DNA from: Geobacter sp. AOG1 | Lineage (GTDB): Bacteria > Desulfobacterota > Desulfuromonadia > Geobacterales > Geobacteraceae | Reading direction: 5' to 3' | DNA length: 64,000 nt | Assembly: GCF_019972315.1 (NCBI RefSeq) | Contig: NZ_BLIZ01000001.1 | Location: 3,115,404 to 3,179,403 of the forward strand | Shown here: one piece after another, positions 47,381 through 55,914 of the stretch | How the letters are laid out: each line of letters starts with the position of its first letter | Position numbering within the stretch: position 1 is the stretch's first letter | Notes under the pieces: generated by a model | Seen by the model: only the letters and a program-made list of their open reading frames with translations | Databases searched by the model: none | What the model was told of the DNA's origin: nothing | Translations under genes and position numbers: made by a program

Positions 47381-48322
47381 ATGAGCAATACTGCAAGAAA
47401 TCATCACTACTTACCTCAGTGCTACTTGAAGGGGTTTGCTAAGTCTCCAAGCAAGAAATCGCAGCTCCATGTCTTTGATCTCAAAACAGGGAAATCGTTT
47501 TGCACTTGCCCTAGGAATGTGGGGGCAGTTCGAGACTTTAACACTGTTGAACTGGAAGGACATGCACCAGATGTAATTGAAAAGATTTTTTCTCAATTCG
47601 AAACAGAAGCTGCCAAAGTTCTCGATCAAATCCGTGCTCGTCATGAAATGCCAAAAGACGCCGATTTCAATATCTTTATGAATCTTGTCGCACACTTGGC
47701 AATAAGAAATCCTTATGTTAGAAAAAGCATAAACAAATTTCAAACAGACATAATTGAGCTCATCAGTGACTTAACTCTAGCGACAAAAGAACGATATGAG
47801 TCGACTATTTCCCAAATGAAAGAATCAGGCGTTGATGTGAATGACTCTATAACCTACGAGGATGTAAAAAATTTCCATGATGGGAAAGAATATACAATAG
47901 AGATAGCAAACATTAAAAATATAGAGCTTGAAATGACTGGTATTGATGCAGTTTTGCCTACTTTAGCAGATCGTAGCTGGAGTGTGGTTCAGGCCGATGA
48001 AAGGTCTGGTTACTTTATATCATCTGATCATCCTGTCTCACTCATTTGGACGGACCCCAAGCTTCAGGGTGGATTTTATCCCCCCGGTCATGGAATGCGA
48101 TCTACAGAGCTTGTCTTTCCTGCAATTAAAGAAATGGCAATTATTGGAACATTTGAGGGCGAGGACAGAATAGTAAAAGCAAATGAGCGTCTGGTAGCAT
48201 CTGTTAATTCAAGAACATTTGCCTTTGCTGGCAAGCATGTCTACTCGTCCAGACCTGCATTTAAGCTGCTTGATCAAAAAGGAAACGTCAGGACTATATC
48301 TGACATTACAAATATTGTCTAG
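47381..48322 (+). CDS. DUF4238 family protein
   Basis: 313 residues. The N-terminal ARNHHYLPQCYLKGFA (HHYLPQ motif) defines DUF4238, a family of unknown function scattered in accessory regions. Other visible motifs: YFISSDHPVSLIW near residue 215 and a KHVYSSRPAF end. Base composition is clearly more AT-rich than the flanking genes, a sign of horizontal transfer. No partner gene is adjacent; a hairpin begins one base after the stop. Confidence 0.8.
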   Translation: MSNTARNHHYLPQCYLKGFAKSPSKKSQLHVFDLKTGKSFCTCPRNVGAVRDFNTVELEGHAPDVIEKIFSQFETEAAKVLDQIRARHEMPKDADFNIFMNLVAHLAIRNPYVRKSINKFQTDIIELISDLTLATKERYESTISQMKESGVDVNDSITYEDVKNFHDGKEYTIEIANIKNIELEMTGIDAVLPTLADRSWSVVQADERSGYFISSDHPVSLIWTDPKLQGGFYPPGHGMRSTELVFPAIKEMAIIGTFEGEDRIVKANERLVASVNSRTFAFAGKHVYSSRPAFKLLDQKGNVRTISDITNIV

Positions 48323-48370
48323 CCAACGGGTGGAGCGGTTAGGCCCGCTTACCGCACACGCCGTTGGTTT
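48321..48370 (+). other. Two-step hairpin after the DUF4238 gene (terminator or attC-like)
   Basis: Outer arms CCAACGG (48323-48329) / CCGTTGG (48361-48367), symmetric 5-base unpaired segments, inner stem GCGG / CCGC and a 13-base loop. The ends AGCCAAC and GTTGGTT match the integron core forms RYYYAAC and GTTRRRY at six of seven positions each. TTTTAAAA follows, so an ordinary terminator is equally possible. Confidence 0.5.
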
Positions 48371-48469
48371 TAAAAATCATGACACAAAGAGACATACATG
48401 AGTTGTTATGAAAGGAACTTGCCTATATGGGGATCTGCTCGACGAGCGAAAACAACGGAGGTAACAGGC

Positions 48470-48757
48470 GTGTGCAGGAACATCAAAACGCTGTACAACT
48501 TCGACCCACCAGCAACTGACGATGAGATCCACGCGGCTGCTCTTCAATACGTGCGGAAAATAGCAGGTTTTGCCAAGCCTTCCTCAGTGAACGAAGCAGC
48601 ATTCAATCGTGCGGTCGTAGAGATTGAAACTGCATCCTCCCGATTGCTCAGTTCGCTCGTGACTGCCGCTCCTCCCAAAAACCGTGAAGTCGAAGCGGCT
48701 AAGGCTCATGCCAGAGCTGAAAAGAAGTTCGGTCCAACCAGGCAGGTTGAGCGGTGA
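48470..48757 (+). CDS. DUF2277 family protein
   Basis: 95 residues from a GTG start (MCRNIKTLYNFDPPATDDEI). This short family has a fixed N-terminus of that form and the ALQYVRKIAGFAKPS and APPKNREVEAAKAHAR segments; function unknown. The GTG has GGAGGTAA 7 bases upstream, so 24 further in-frame codons upstream are rejected. Bases are less AT-rich than the DUF4238 gene before it. Confidence 0.85.
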   Translation: MCRNIKTLYNFDPPATDDEIHAAALQYVRKIAGFAKPSSVNEAAFNRAVVEIETASSRLLSSLVTAAPPKNREVEAAKAHARAEKKFGPTRQVER

Positions 48758-49242
48758 AAGCCGCCCACTGATCACCAGGAAGAGTGAATGGTATCAGGCG
48801 TGCTATTATGCAATTAGCTGGTATCTTCCTGGCCGGATGGGTTTGAATGGCTATGGCGGTATCTCCTCGGAAATAAAAAAGGGCAACCTTGTGGTCGCCC
48901 TCTCTAATAAATTGGATTCAATTATTACGTTTTAGTCATGTAATTACTTCGAGTTATCAACGTTACTTCATCTTTTTGCCGGTTTTCAATTTGTTGCATA
49001 TTTGTAAAAAATACACTGTACGCAAAAATAACTATTGACAAGTCATTACAGGTAGTTAGGCAAGCTGCCTATCTGTTGTGCAAAATGCAAAAGCACCCGT
49101 TGTAACATTGCATTTTGGAAACTTATCCACAGCTATCGGGCACTTTTCCACATGACTTGTGCATACACTTATCCACACAAGCTATTCTAATAATCCCGTC
49201 TTTACCTGGTGATGCAGAAGGTGCCTTATGGTGTTGTCTTTG
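48758..49242 (-). other. Non-coding convergent gap with DnaA-box-like cluster and palindromes
   Basis: 485 bp without a gene. From left: inverted repeat CCAGGAAGA / TCTTCCTGG (48775-48832); a hairpin GGGCGACC / GGTTGCCC followed by T6 on the minus strand (48881-48900), a terminator for the minus-strand flavoprotein gene; an AT-rich stretch (about 48905-49050); palindrome TAGGCA / TGCCTA (49057-49071); perfect 10-bp repeat CAAAATGCAA / TTGCATTTTG (49081-49117); and, on the plus strand, TTATCCACA at 49123 and 49169 with TTTTCCACA at 49144. Confidence 0.7.
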
Positions 49243-49614
49243 CTACCACGTCTGAGTTACAGAATCGGGCGTAACAGCCAACGTGGCGCGTAACCAGTCG
49301 AATTTCGACTTCAGCAGATCGAAATCCGGTCCGGACGTTATGAATGCGGCCTTCCCCTTGATCAGGAAGCCGGCGCCCGGGCCATGCAAACCTTGCACTT
49401 TGCTGCTTCCCAAGGTAATCAGTACATCAGGGTTGAAGGCAACATTCGCCTCGGTGCGATGCATGTAACCGGCGGGAATCAGCAAGCGGCCATCGGCGGA
49501 TATGCGCACGTAACTGTTCCACGTGTTGACCATGTGCGGCCCATCCTGGCCCAGAGTAGCGATGGCAACGATGCCATCCTGTTTCAGTATTTCCAGCAGT
49601 TTTTCGGGAATCAT
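49243..49614 (-). CDS. Pyridoxamine 5'-phosphate oxidase-like FMN-binding protein
   Basis: 123 residues, split-barrel flavin fold. PEKLLEILKQDGIVAIATLG and the following HMVNTWNSYVRI strand are typical of the PNPOx-like putative flavoproteins; too short for true PdxH. Function uncertain (FMN/F420 or heme-utilisation type). AGGAGGTAGTACC precedes the ATG. Divergent from the MocR-type gene with a 54-bp shared control region. Confidence 0.82.
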   Translation of the reverse strand: MIPEKLLEILKQDGIVAIATLGQDGPHMVNTWNSYVRISADGRLLIPAGYMHRTEANVAFNPDVLITLGSSKVQGLHGPGAGFLIKGKAAFITSGPDFDLLKSKFDWLRATLAVTPDSVTQTW

Positions 49615-49668
49615 GGTACTACCTCCTGTGATGTGAGTATACAGCCTTACTTATGACGGGAACAGCGT

Positions 49669-51075
49669 ATGTTCATTCTGAATAGTAACGATACTACCCC
49701 ATTATACAAGCAACTCTATAACCAGATACGCGAGTACGTGCTGTCGGGGAAACTGCCCGCGAATTCCAGACTCCCGTCCGTCAGGGATCTGGCGGCCGAA
49801 CTTTCGACCAGTCGCAACACGGTTGAAGGAGCTTACCAGGAGCTGTATGCGGAGGGATACATCTACAGCAGGCAGCGCAGTGGCTATTTCGTCTCGGTGC
49901 TCGACCATGATGTCGCGCCGTTACCACTATCCCCCAAACCTCGCAAACAGAGCCCCCTCCCACAGCCTTCGTCAAGCTACAGATACGATTTCCATCCTGC
50001 GCGACTCGACCCGGCCAGCTTTCCCACGGCACTGTGGCGCACGTGCCTGCTGGAGTGCCTGCGGGAGAGTGCCCGAGAGCTTTCCCAGTATGGCGATCCC
50101 CAGGGAGATTGGGGATTGCGCAGCAACATTCAACAGTACCTGGAGCGTTCACGTGGTGTGATCTGCGAGCCGGACCAGATCGTCATCTGCGCCGGGCTCC
50201 AGCAGAGCCTGGATATGGTCGCTCACCTGTCGAAGGAGAGCCATTCGTCGGTGGCGGTCGAAAATCCCGGGTACCACCTGCCACGCGCGGTCTTCCGGAA
50301 TAACTCCTTCGACGTCGTCCCTGTTGCCGTGACACCGAGCGGGCTCGACCTGGACCGCCTCACGTCCAGCGGCAGCACCATCGTGTATGTCACCCCTTCG
50401 CACCAGCTCCCCATGGGCTGCGTGATGCCCATCGCCAACCGGCTGAAATTGATCGAATGGGCGGCATCGGGCGGCAACCTGATCCTCGAAGACGACTACG
50501 ACAGCGAACTCCGCTACCACGGCAAGCCGATCCCTTCATTGCAAGGGTTGCGACCGGACGCAAATATCGTTTACCTGGGGACATTTTCCAAGGTACTGTC
50601 CCCGGCGCTGCGCCTGAGTTACCTGGTGCTCCCCCGCCCGCTGCTCGCCTCGTTCCACGGGCTTTACCAGGATTATTTTGCCACCGTTTCGTTGCTGGAA
50701 CAGAGAACCATGGCAAAATTCATGGAGCAGGGGCACTGGATGCGGCACGTCCGGCGGATGCGCATCCTCTATCAGAAGAAGCACGATACCCTGCTCCAGG
50801 CCATCGAGCATCATTTCGGCGGCAGGGCTACCGTCATCGGGCAGGGCGCAGGGCTCCATGTGGTGTTACAGCTGCATGAAGGAAATGCCGGAGAACAGGA
50901 GATCATCCGTCGGGCCGCACGAGAGGGAATCCGCCTGTTTCCGTTCAGCGCCACCTGCATCACGGGCGAACCGGCCTCGACAAACCTTCTGCTTGGCTTC
51001 GGCGGAATGTCCGCTGCCGAGATAGATCAGGGTATCGAGCTCTTGTCCCGACTTTGCTTTCTCGAACCGCAATAA
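49669..51075 (+). CDS. MocR/PdxR family regulator (GntR HTH + aminotransferase-like)
   Basis: 468 residues. GntR winged helix 1-75 (PLYKQLYNQIREYVLSGKL, LPSVRDLAAELSTSRNTVEGAYQEL). Fold-type I aminotransferase-like domain from about 110: IVICAGLQQSLD, LILEDDYDSELRYHG and the PLP lysine in YLGTFSKVLSPALRL. Such proteins sense PLP or amino-acid adducts and control vitamin B6 or amino-acid genes. The divergent PNPOx-like gene is the obvious candidate target. Confidence 0.92.
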   Translation: MFILNSNDTTPLYKQLYNQIREYVLSGKLPANSRLPSVRDLAAELSTSRNTVEGAYQELYAEGYIYSRQRSGYFVSVLDHDVAPLPLSPKPRKQSPLPQPSSSYRYDFHPARLDPASFPTALWRTCLLECLRESARELSQYGDPQGDWGLRSNIQQYLERSRGVICEPDQIVICAGLQQSLDMVAHLSKESHSSVAVENPGYHLPRAVFRNNSFDVVPVAVTPSGLDLDRLTSSGSTIVYVTPSHQLPMGCVMPIANRLKLIEWAASGGNLILEDDYDSELRYHGKPIPSLQGLRPDANIVYLGTFSKVLSPALRLSYLVLPRPLLASFHGLYQDYFATVSLLEQRTMAKFMEQGHWMRHVRRMRILYQKKHDTLLQAIEHHFGGRATVIGQGAGLHVVLQLHEGNAGEQEIIRRAAREGIRLFPFSATCITGEPASTNLLLGFGGMSAAEIDQGIELLSRLCFLEPQ

Positions 51076-51219
51076 CAGCAGAATAGTAGAATACTGGCCC
51101 TGTTAACAGGTGCAGGTTTGAATAAAATTTCGGGGTCAGATTTTACGATTGTCGTCCATCCGTCGGCACGACCCGCCCAAAAACTGGGTCAGCCTCAGCC
51201 CGTTGAGCAGGTGCATTCC

Positions 51220-52170
51220 ATGCCCCCTACCCCTTTCGCGAAATTTCTGGAGAAATCTCCCTGCATCCTCGGCGAAGGGGCGGTCATCGAGCGCCTTCGC
51301 CGCAACGGCGACCTGGAGCTCGATCCCCACCTGGTCAACTCGGCCTTTATCTATTACGACGGGAAACGGGCGGCCCTGGAGACCATCTGCCGGCAGTACC
51401 TGGAGATAGGCCGCGAGTTCGGCCTGCCGCTCCTCGTTTCCACGCCGACCTGGCGGGCGAGCCGGGAGCGGATCGAAGCGGCCGGATATGCCGGCGTCGA
51501 TGTGAACGGGGACAATGCCAGGTTTCTCGATGCACTGCGGAAAAGCTGCGGAGGGTACGCGGAGAACGTCGTCATCTGCGGCTTGATGAGCTGCCGCGGA
51601 GACGCCTACCGTCCTGCCGAAGCGCTGGCCGTTGCCGAAGCGCGGGAGTTCCACGCCTGGCAGGCCGGGAAGCTGGCCGACGCCGGGGTCGATTTCCTCC
51701 TCGCCGCCACCCTTCCGGCGTTGAGCGAGGCGACCGGCCTGGCTTTGGCCCTTGCCGCCACCGGCCAGCCGTACGTTCTCAGCTTCGTTGTCCGCCCGGA
51801 AGGGACCCTGCTGGACGGTACGCCACTGAAGGATGCCATCGCCGCCATAGATGCGACGGTGACGCCACCCCCTCTGGCCTATATGATCAACTGCACCCAT
51901 GTCTCCTTTGCCCGGGCTGCTCTGACGCACGAAGCCCATTCGTCAGCCCTGGTTCGGCAACGGGTCATCGGCCTGCTGGCCAATACCGCCGCGCTGAGCC
52001 CCGAAGATCTGAACGACAGCACCAGCCTGGTAGAGGAAGATCCGGAAGCCTTCGGCCGGTCCGTCGCCGGTCTGCACCGGGAACTGGGCCTGAAGATTCT
52101 TGGTGGCTGCTGCGGGACCGATGACCGGCATATCCGCTCGCTGGCCGCCCAGCTTGCAACGGGAAGCTGA
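51220..52170 (+). CDS. Homocysteine S-methyltransferase family protein
   Basis: 316 residues from the proposed ATG. Zinc-type methyltransferase barrel: ILGEGAVIERLRRNG at the start, first Cys in MINCTHVSFA and the Cys pair in ILGGCCGTDDRHI, which together bind zinc and activate homocysteine. An in-frame TTG at 51118 would add 34 residues of unlike sequence; neither start has a good ribosome binding site. The methyl donor (S-methylmethionine or other) cannot be read. No cobalamin domain. Confidence 0.8.
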   Translation: MPPTPFAKFLEKSPCILGEGAVIERLRRNGDLELDPHLVNSAFIYYDGKRAALETICRQYLEIGREFGLPLLVSTPTWRASRERIEAAGYAGVDVNGDNARFLDALRKSCGGYAENVVICGLMSCRGDAYRPAEALAVAEAREFHAWQAGKLADAGVDFLLAATLPALSEATGLALALAATGQPYVLSFVVRPEGTLLDGTPLKDAIAAIDATVTPPPLAYMINCTHVSFARAALTHEAHSSALVRQRVIGLLANTAALSPEDLNDSTSLVEEDPEAFGRSVAGLHRELGLKILGGCCGTDDRHIRSLAAQLATGS

Positions 52171-52217
52171 TGGAGATACACTTACCGCTCCAACCAGAAT
52201 GAATCAGAGGGATGAAC

Positions 52218-52658
52218 ATGAAAAAGGTGCTCGCATTAGTCGCCATGGTGCTTCTCCCGTCAGGCAGCGCTCTGGCTGGCGACGGGTATGACCGGTGCGT
52301 ACGGGAAGAAAAGGTGTTACGTGCGGAAGTTGTCGACAGTTGTAGCGGTGTGCGGTATCTTTTCAATCCGAGCGGGTGCTTCGCCGCCCAGAAGGCGGTG
52401 AAGGAGTACGACAACGACCGGTGCAAGAAGATCGGCGAGGCGGAGAAGGTCACCGCCCCCTCTCCACCAGCGACCGCGGCCACGCCGGAGAAGAAAGCCG
52501 GTGCGGGTGCCGATCCGGCGCAGGCAGAGAGCAAGCCCGCCGTTCCCCGTCAGGAGTCCGATGTGGAGCAGCTTAAAGCCGAAAACGCCCAACTGAAAGT
52601 AGAAATAGCCCGACTCAAGGCTGAGATTGCCCAACTCAAAAGCTGCACCGCGCAATGA
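52218..52658 (+). CDS. Exported small protein with C-terminal coiled coil
   Basis: 146 residues, no family recognised. Signal peptide 1-20 (ending ALA). Four cysteines in the first half (RCVREEK, DSCSGVRY, PSGCFAAQ, NDRCKK) suggest two disulfides. A Pro/Ala-rich spacer leads to a heptad-like helix (EQLKAENAQLKVEIARLKAE). ATG 52218 has GAGGG 6 bases upstream and is chosen over the ATG two codons earlier. 28 bp before pfkA, but no functional link is evident. Confidence 0.65.
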   Translation: MKKVLALVAMVLLPSGSALAGDGYDRCVREEKVLRAEVVDSCSGVRYLFNPSGCFAAQKAVKEYDNDRCKKIGEAEKVTAPSPPATAATPEKKAGAGADPAQAESKPAVPRQESDVEQLKAENAQLKVEIARLKAEIAQLKSCTAQ

Positions 52659-52686
52659 CGGCGGAGTAGCTACATCCGGAGGCACC

Positions 52687-53646
52687 ATGAAAAAGATCGG
52701 CATTTTATCCAGCGGCGGCGACTGTTCCGGCATGAACGCGACCATCCGGAGCGCGGTCCGCACGGCCCTCCGGATGAACATCGAAATCGTCGGCTTTCGC
52801 AAGGGATACCTGGGGCTCATGAAGGGTGACTGCTTCAGCCTCGACTCCAAGGCGGTTTCCGGCATTCTCCACCGGGGGGGGACGTTTCTCCAGTCGGCCC
52901 GCTCTCCCGAATTCCGGACGCCGGAGGGACAGCAGAAGGCGCTCGCCATGCTGAAGGATCTGGGAGTGGAAGGGCTCGTGATCCTGGGGGGGGACGGGTC
53001 GCTGTCCGGCGCGCTGGCCCTCCATAACCTCGGGTTACCGGTCGTCGGCATCCCGGCCAGCATCGATAACGACATCCCCTTCACCGACATGGCGCTCGGG
53101 GTCGACACGGCGCTGAACAACATCATCTACGCGGTGGACTGCATCAAGGATACCGCCAGTTCCCACGCCCGCGCCTTCGTCATCGAGGTGATGGGGCGCA
53201 ACTCCGGCTACCTCGCCAGCGTGAGCGCCATCGCCAGCGGCGCCGAATATGCCCTGGTGCCGGAACGGGAGTTCGACCTGGCCGAGATATGCCAGCAGCT
53301 CCGGGCCCGGTATGAGGAGGGGCGGGACAACGCCATCATCATACTCGCCGAGGGGGTGGGTAACGGCCAAACCATCGCCGACTCCATCAAGGACGCCATC
53401 GGCTTCGAGACCCGGGTTACGGTGCTGGGACACTACCAGCGCGGCGGCGCGCCGACCGTCTTCGACCGGCTCCTGGGAAGCCGCTTCGGCAAAAAGGCGG
53501 TGGAACTCTTGATTTCGGGTCAGCAGGGGCTGATGGTGGGACTTTCCTGCAACGACATCCTCGCCACCCCGCTGGCCAACGTGATCAAGGGGGAAAAGCG
53601 TCCCCAGGACGAGATGCTCAGGCTGGCGGAGGTGCTGGGGATCTGA
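52687..53646 (+). CDS. pfkA: ATP-dependent 6-phosphofructokinase
   Basis: 319 residues. Phosphorylates fructose 6-phosphate. ILSSGGDCSGMNATIR binds ATP, ILGGDGSLSGA carries the Gly that marks ATP (not PPi) use, GIPASIDNDI includes the catalytic Asp, and EVMGRNSGYLA binds substrate. ATG 52687 with GGAGGCACC upstream. Its last 29 bp overlap the end of the convergent HAD gene. Confidence 0.96.
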   Translation: MKKIGILSSGGDCSGMNATIRSAVRTALRMNIEIVGFRKGYLGLMKGDCFSLDSKAVSGILHRGGTFLQSARSPEFRTPEGQQKALAMLKDLGVEGLVILGGDGSLSGALALHNLGLPVVGIPASIDNDIPFTDMALGVDTALNNIIYAVDCIKDTASSHARAFVIEVMGRNSGYLASVSAIASGAEYALVPEREFDLAEICQQLRARYEEGRDNAIIILAEGVGNGQTIADSIKDAIGFETRVTVLGHYQRGGAPTVFDRLLGSRFGKKAVELLISGQQGLMVGLSCNDILATPLANVIKGEKRPQDEMLRLAEVLGI

Positions 53647-54268
53647 GGAGTTCCAGTATGTCACCGTGCCGGTCGATCCGGGCAAAGGCGGGGAGATCGG
53701 CCTTGTAGGCGACGAAAGGGACGCCGGCAGCCTGGGCCGACTGGCGGTCCACGTCGGAATCGCCGACGAAGAGCGCCTCGGCGGGGGCGATGCCGTAATG
53801 GTCGAGGACGCGCAGGAGCGGCTCCGGGTGGGGTTTGGGATTGGCGACCTTGCTGGCGGTCATGACACAGCCGAAATAGCGGGCAAGATCGAAGGATTCC
53901 AGCACCATGTCCATGGACGTGGAGCGGTTGGTGCAGACGGCAAGTCCGTAGCGCGGCGAGAGCACGTCGAGGGTTTCGCGGAACCCCTCCTCCATCCGCA
54001 TGAACGGCACCAGTTCCCGGTAGTCGATGGCGGCGGCAGAGAGGACAGCCTCGTTGAACAGCGCCTCGTCGGGGAAAAAATAGCGGAGAACCTCGCGGTT
54101 GGCGTAAGTATGGAGGATGCGCATCTGCTCCCCGTCGCCGCGGTCGAGGGAGGGACGCCTCATGAGCGCCATGATCCGGTCATAGAAGGCCAGGTTCGCC
54201 TCGAAGGAGTCGAACATCACCCCGTCACAATCGTAGATCACCGCTTTATAACCGTTTCCCTTCACCAT
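53618..54268 (-). CDS. HAD-family phosphatase (phosphoglycolate-phosphatase-like)
   Basis: 216 residues. Motif I DCDGVMFDS (nucleophile and acid/base Asp), motif II VCTNRST, motif III lysine in KVANPKPHPEPLL, motif IV GDSDVDRQSA. A helical cap lies between motifs I and II. Resembles Gph; substrate not certain. Start follows the HNH stop directly (TGAATG). Ends inside the 3' end of pfkA on the other strand. Confidence 0.88.
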   Translation of the reverse strand: MVKGNGYKAVIYDCDGVMFDSFEANLAFYDRIMALMRRPSLDRGDGEQMRILHTYANREVLRYFFPDEALFNEAVLSAAAIDYRELVPFMRMEEGFRETLDVLSPRYGLAVCTNRSTSMDMVLESFDLARYFGCVMTASKVANPKPHPEPLLRVLDHYGIAPAEALFVGDSDVDRQSAQAAGVPFVAYKADLPAFARIDRHGDILELLRSPAPPPA

Positions 54269-54568
54269 TCACTCTTCACCCTTCACGTTTTTCAGATACT
54301 CTTCCCACTCCACGGGGAGCAGGTGCTTCTTCCTGTTGTTGCACTCCTTGCAGGACGGCACCACGTTCCCCCGGGTGCTCTTGCCGCCGCGGATCACGGG
54401 CACGATATGGTCCATGGAAAGCTCGGCCGGCGGGAACGTGCCGCCGCACCAGTGACAGACCCCCTTCGCCACGCGGTTCTTCCACCACTGGGAAGCGCGC
54501 AGTTCGCGGGCCTTCTCCCGCTCCCGCTTTATCTCCTGCTCAGAGACTTCGATGATGAAATAGCTCAT
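54269..54568 (-). CDS. HNH endonuclease family protein
   Basis: 99 residues. Zinc-ribbon HNH: CHWCGG, then LSMDHIVPVIRGGKSTRGNVVPSC and CNNRKKHLLP, giving the D-H...N...N core and two CxxC pairs. Stand-alone chromosomal HNH proteins of this size are common and mostly uncharacterised; not intron-borne here. Member of a plsC-rnhA-HNH-HAD operon. Confidence 0.88.
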   Translation of the reverse strand: MSYFIIEVSEQEIKREREKARELRASQWWKNRVAKGVCHWCGGTFPPAELSMDHIVPVIRGGKSTRGNVVPSCKECNNRKKHLLPVEWEEYLKNVKGEE

Positions 54569-54602
54569 AAAACCTGTGAAAGGTGAAAAGAAAAACCGCT
54601 TT

Positions 54603-55046
54603 TTACTTTTTACCGTTTTTGAACGCCTCTATTGCCTTCCGGGCCAGTTCGTCGCACCGCTCGTTCTCCAGATGGCCGTTGTGTCCGCGCACCCAGACCC
54701 AATGGATTTTATGCAGGGCGGCCAGTGACTGCAACCGCTCCCACAGGTCCCGATTGAGCACCGGCTCCTTCTTGCTGTTGACCCACCCTTTCCTGACCCA
54801 GCCGGGGAGCCATTCGGTCATCCCCTTGACCAGGTACTGGGAATCGGTGGTGACAAACACCTCGCAGGGGCGCTTCAGTGCTTCCAGCCCGGCGATGGCT
54901 GCGGTCATCTCCATCCGGTTGTTGGTGGTCTCCCCCTCCGCTCCGGACAGTTCCTTCACCGTATCGCCGAAGCGCAGGATGCTCCCCCACCCCCCTACCC
55001 CCGGATTGCCGCTGCAGGCGCCGTCGCTGAATATCTCAACCCTCAT
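54603..55046 (-). CDS. rnhA: Ribonuclease HI
   Basis: 147 residues. Cleaves RNA in RNA-DNA hybrids. Active-site carboxylates: D in [13 protein letters not shown] in [11 protein letters not shown] in [11 protein letters not shown] and D in NERCDELAR. The basic handle region [20 protein letters not shown] is present. Overlaps the plsC end by 11 bp. Confidence 0.96.
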   Translation of the reverse strand: MRVEIFSDGACSGNPGVGGWGSILRFGDTVKELSGAEGETTNNRMEMTAAIAGLEALKRPCEVFVTTDSQYLVKGMTEWLPGWVRKGWVNSKKEPVLNRDLWERLQSLAALHKIHWVWVRGHNGHLENERCDELARKAIEAFKNGKK

Positions 55047-55689
55047 TGACGTAGGCCCCTTCGGCTTTCAGGAGGTCGGCGATGGCATCCATGACCCGGT
55101 CGACGATCAGCTGGTGGGTTTCCTTGGTATCCGGCAGCGCAAACAGGTCGGCGAAGTCGAGCGGCTTGCCGAAGACAACCGTTGCCTCCTGGCCGAAACC
55201 GGGAAATTTCCAATGATTGAGGCCGATGAGAGCGGTGGGGACAACCGCAGGCCGGGTATCGTAGATGATCTTCCCCACACCCCGGTTCCCCTTGCCGAGC
55301 ACGCCGTCCTTGTGACGGGTCCCCTCGGGGAAGAGCATCACCTTCTGATCCGCCAGAAGGTCATTCAGGACCTTGGCGGCCCGCAGGTCCCGCCCCCTCT
55401 TGACGGGGAACGCCCCCCAGGAAGAGATCAGCCAGCGGAGGATACGCCCTTGGAACAACTCTTCCTTGGCCGGCGCCCAGAGCATCTGCATCGGGCACGC
55501 CTTGACGACAACAGCGGGAAGAAATATGGTGTCGCCGGCGGAGATGTGATTGGCGGCGATGAGGACGCCGCCCCGACGGGGGATATGCTCCTCCCCCTTG
55601 GTGCGAAGCCGGTTGATGGCAGAGGCGTAGAAGCCAAGGACATAGCAGGAGAACGTCACCCAGAGGCGACGGGGAATTGATGTGGACAT
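55036..55689 (-). CDS. plsC: 1-acyl-sn-glycerol-3-phosphate acyltransferase
   Basis: 217 residues. Acylates lysophosphatidate in phospholipid synthesis. H(X4)D motif in [10 protein letters not shown], and [12 protein letters not shown] (EGTR motif). One hydrophobic N-terminal segment. First gene of a four-gene minus-strand operon. The 178 bp between it and the terminator at 55.87 kb show nothing recognisable. Confidence 0.92.
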   Translation of the reverse strand: MSTSIPRRLWVTFSCYVLGFYASAINRLRTKGEEHIPRRGGVLIAANHISAGDTIFLPAVVVKACPMQMLWAPAKEELFQGRILRWLISSWGAFPVKRGRDLRAAKVLNDLLADQKVMLFPEGTRHKDGVLGKGNRGVGKIIYDTRPAVVPTALIGLNHWKFPGFGQEATVVFGKPLDFADLFALPDTKETHQLIVDRVMDAIADLLKAEGAYVNEG

Positions 55690-55867
55690 GGGACCTCGTG
55701 ATACATGTGATTGACTTCAATCTATAACATGTTTCCGGGCGACGCCGCAACGGTTATGCATTCCACGCCATCAAGCCGGGCCACTCCACGGCAGCTACAT
55801 TCCACATTCCATCGTCCCTGTCACTTTCGACAGGAGCGTCTTCCCACCTGCCACCTGAAAAAAAAAA

Positions 55868-55889
55868 CGGGGCGTCAGAAGACGCCCCG
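55868..55889 (-). terminator. Terminator of the cytochrome operon
   Basis: Perfect 9-bp stem CGGGGCGTC / GACGCCCCG with a 4-base loop followed by ten T on the minus strand. It comes 26 bp after the stop of the 20-codon gene, so that gene lies inside the cytochrome transcript. Confidence 0.93.
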
Positions 55890-55914
55890 CCATTTGCTCC
55901 GTTTCCCATTCTGC

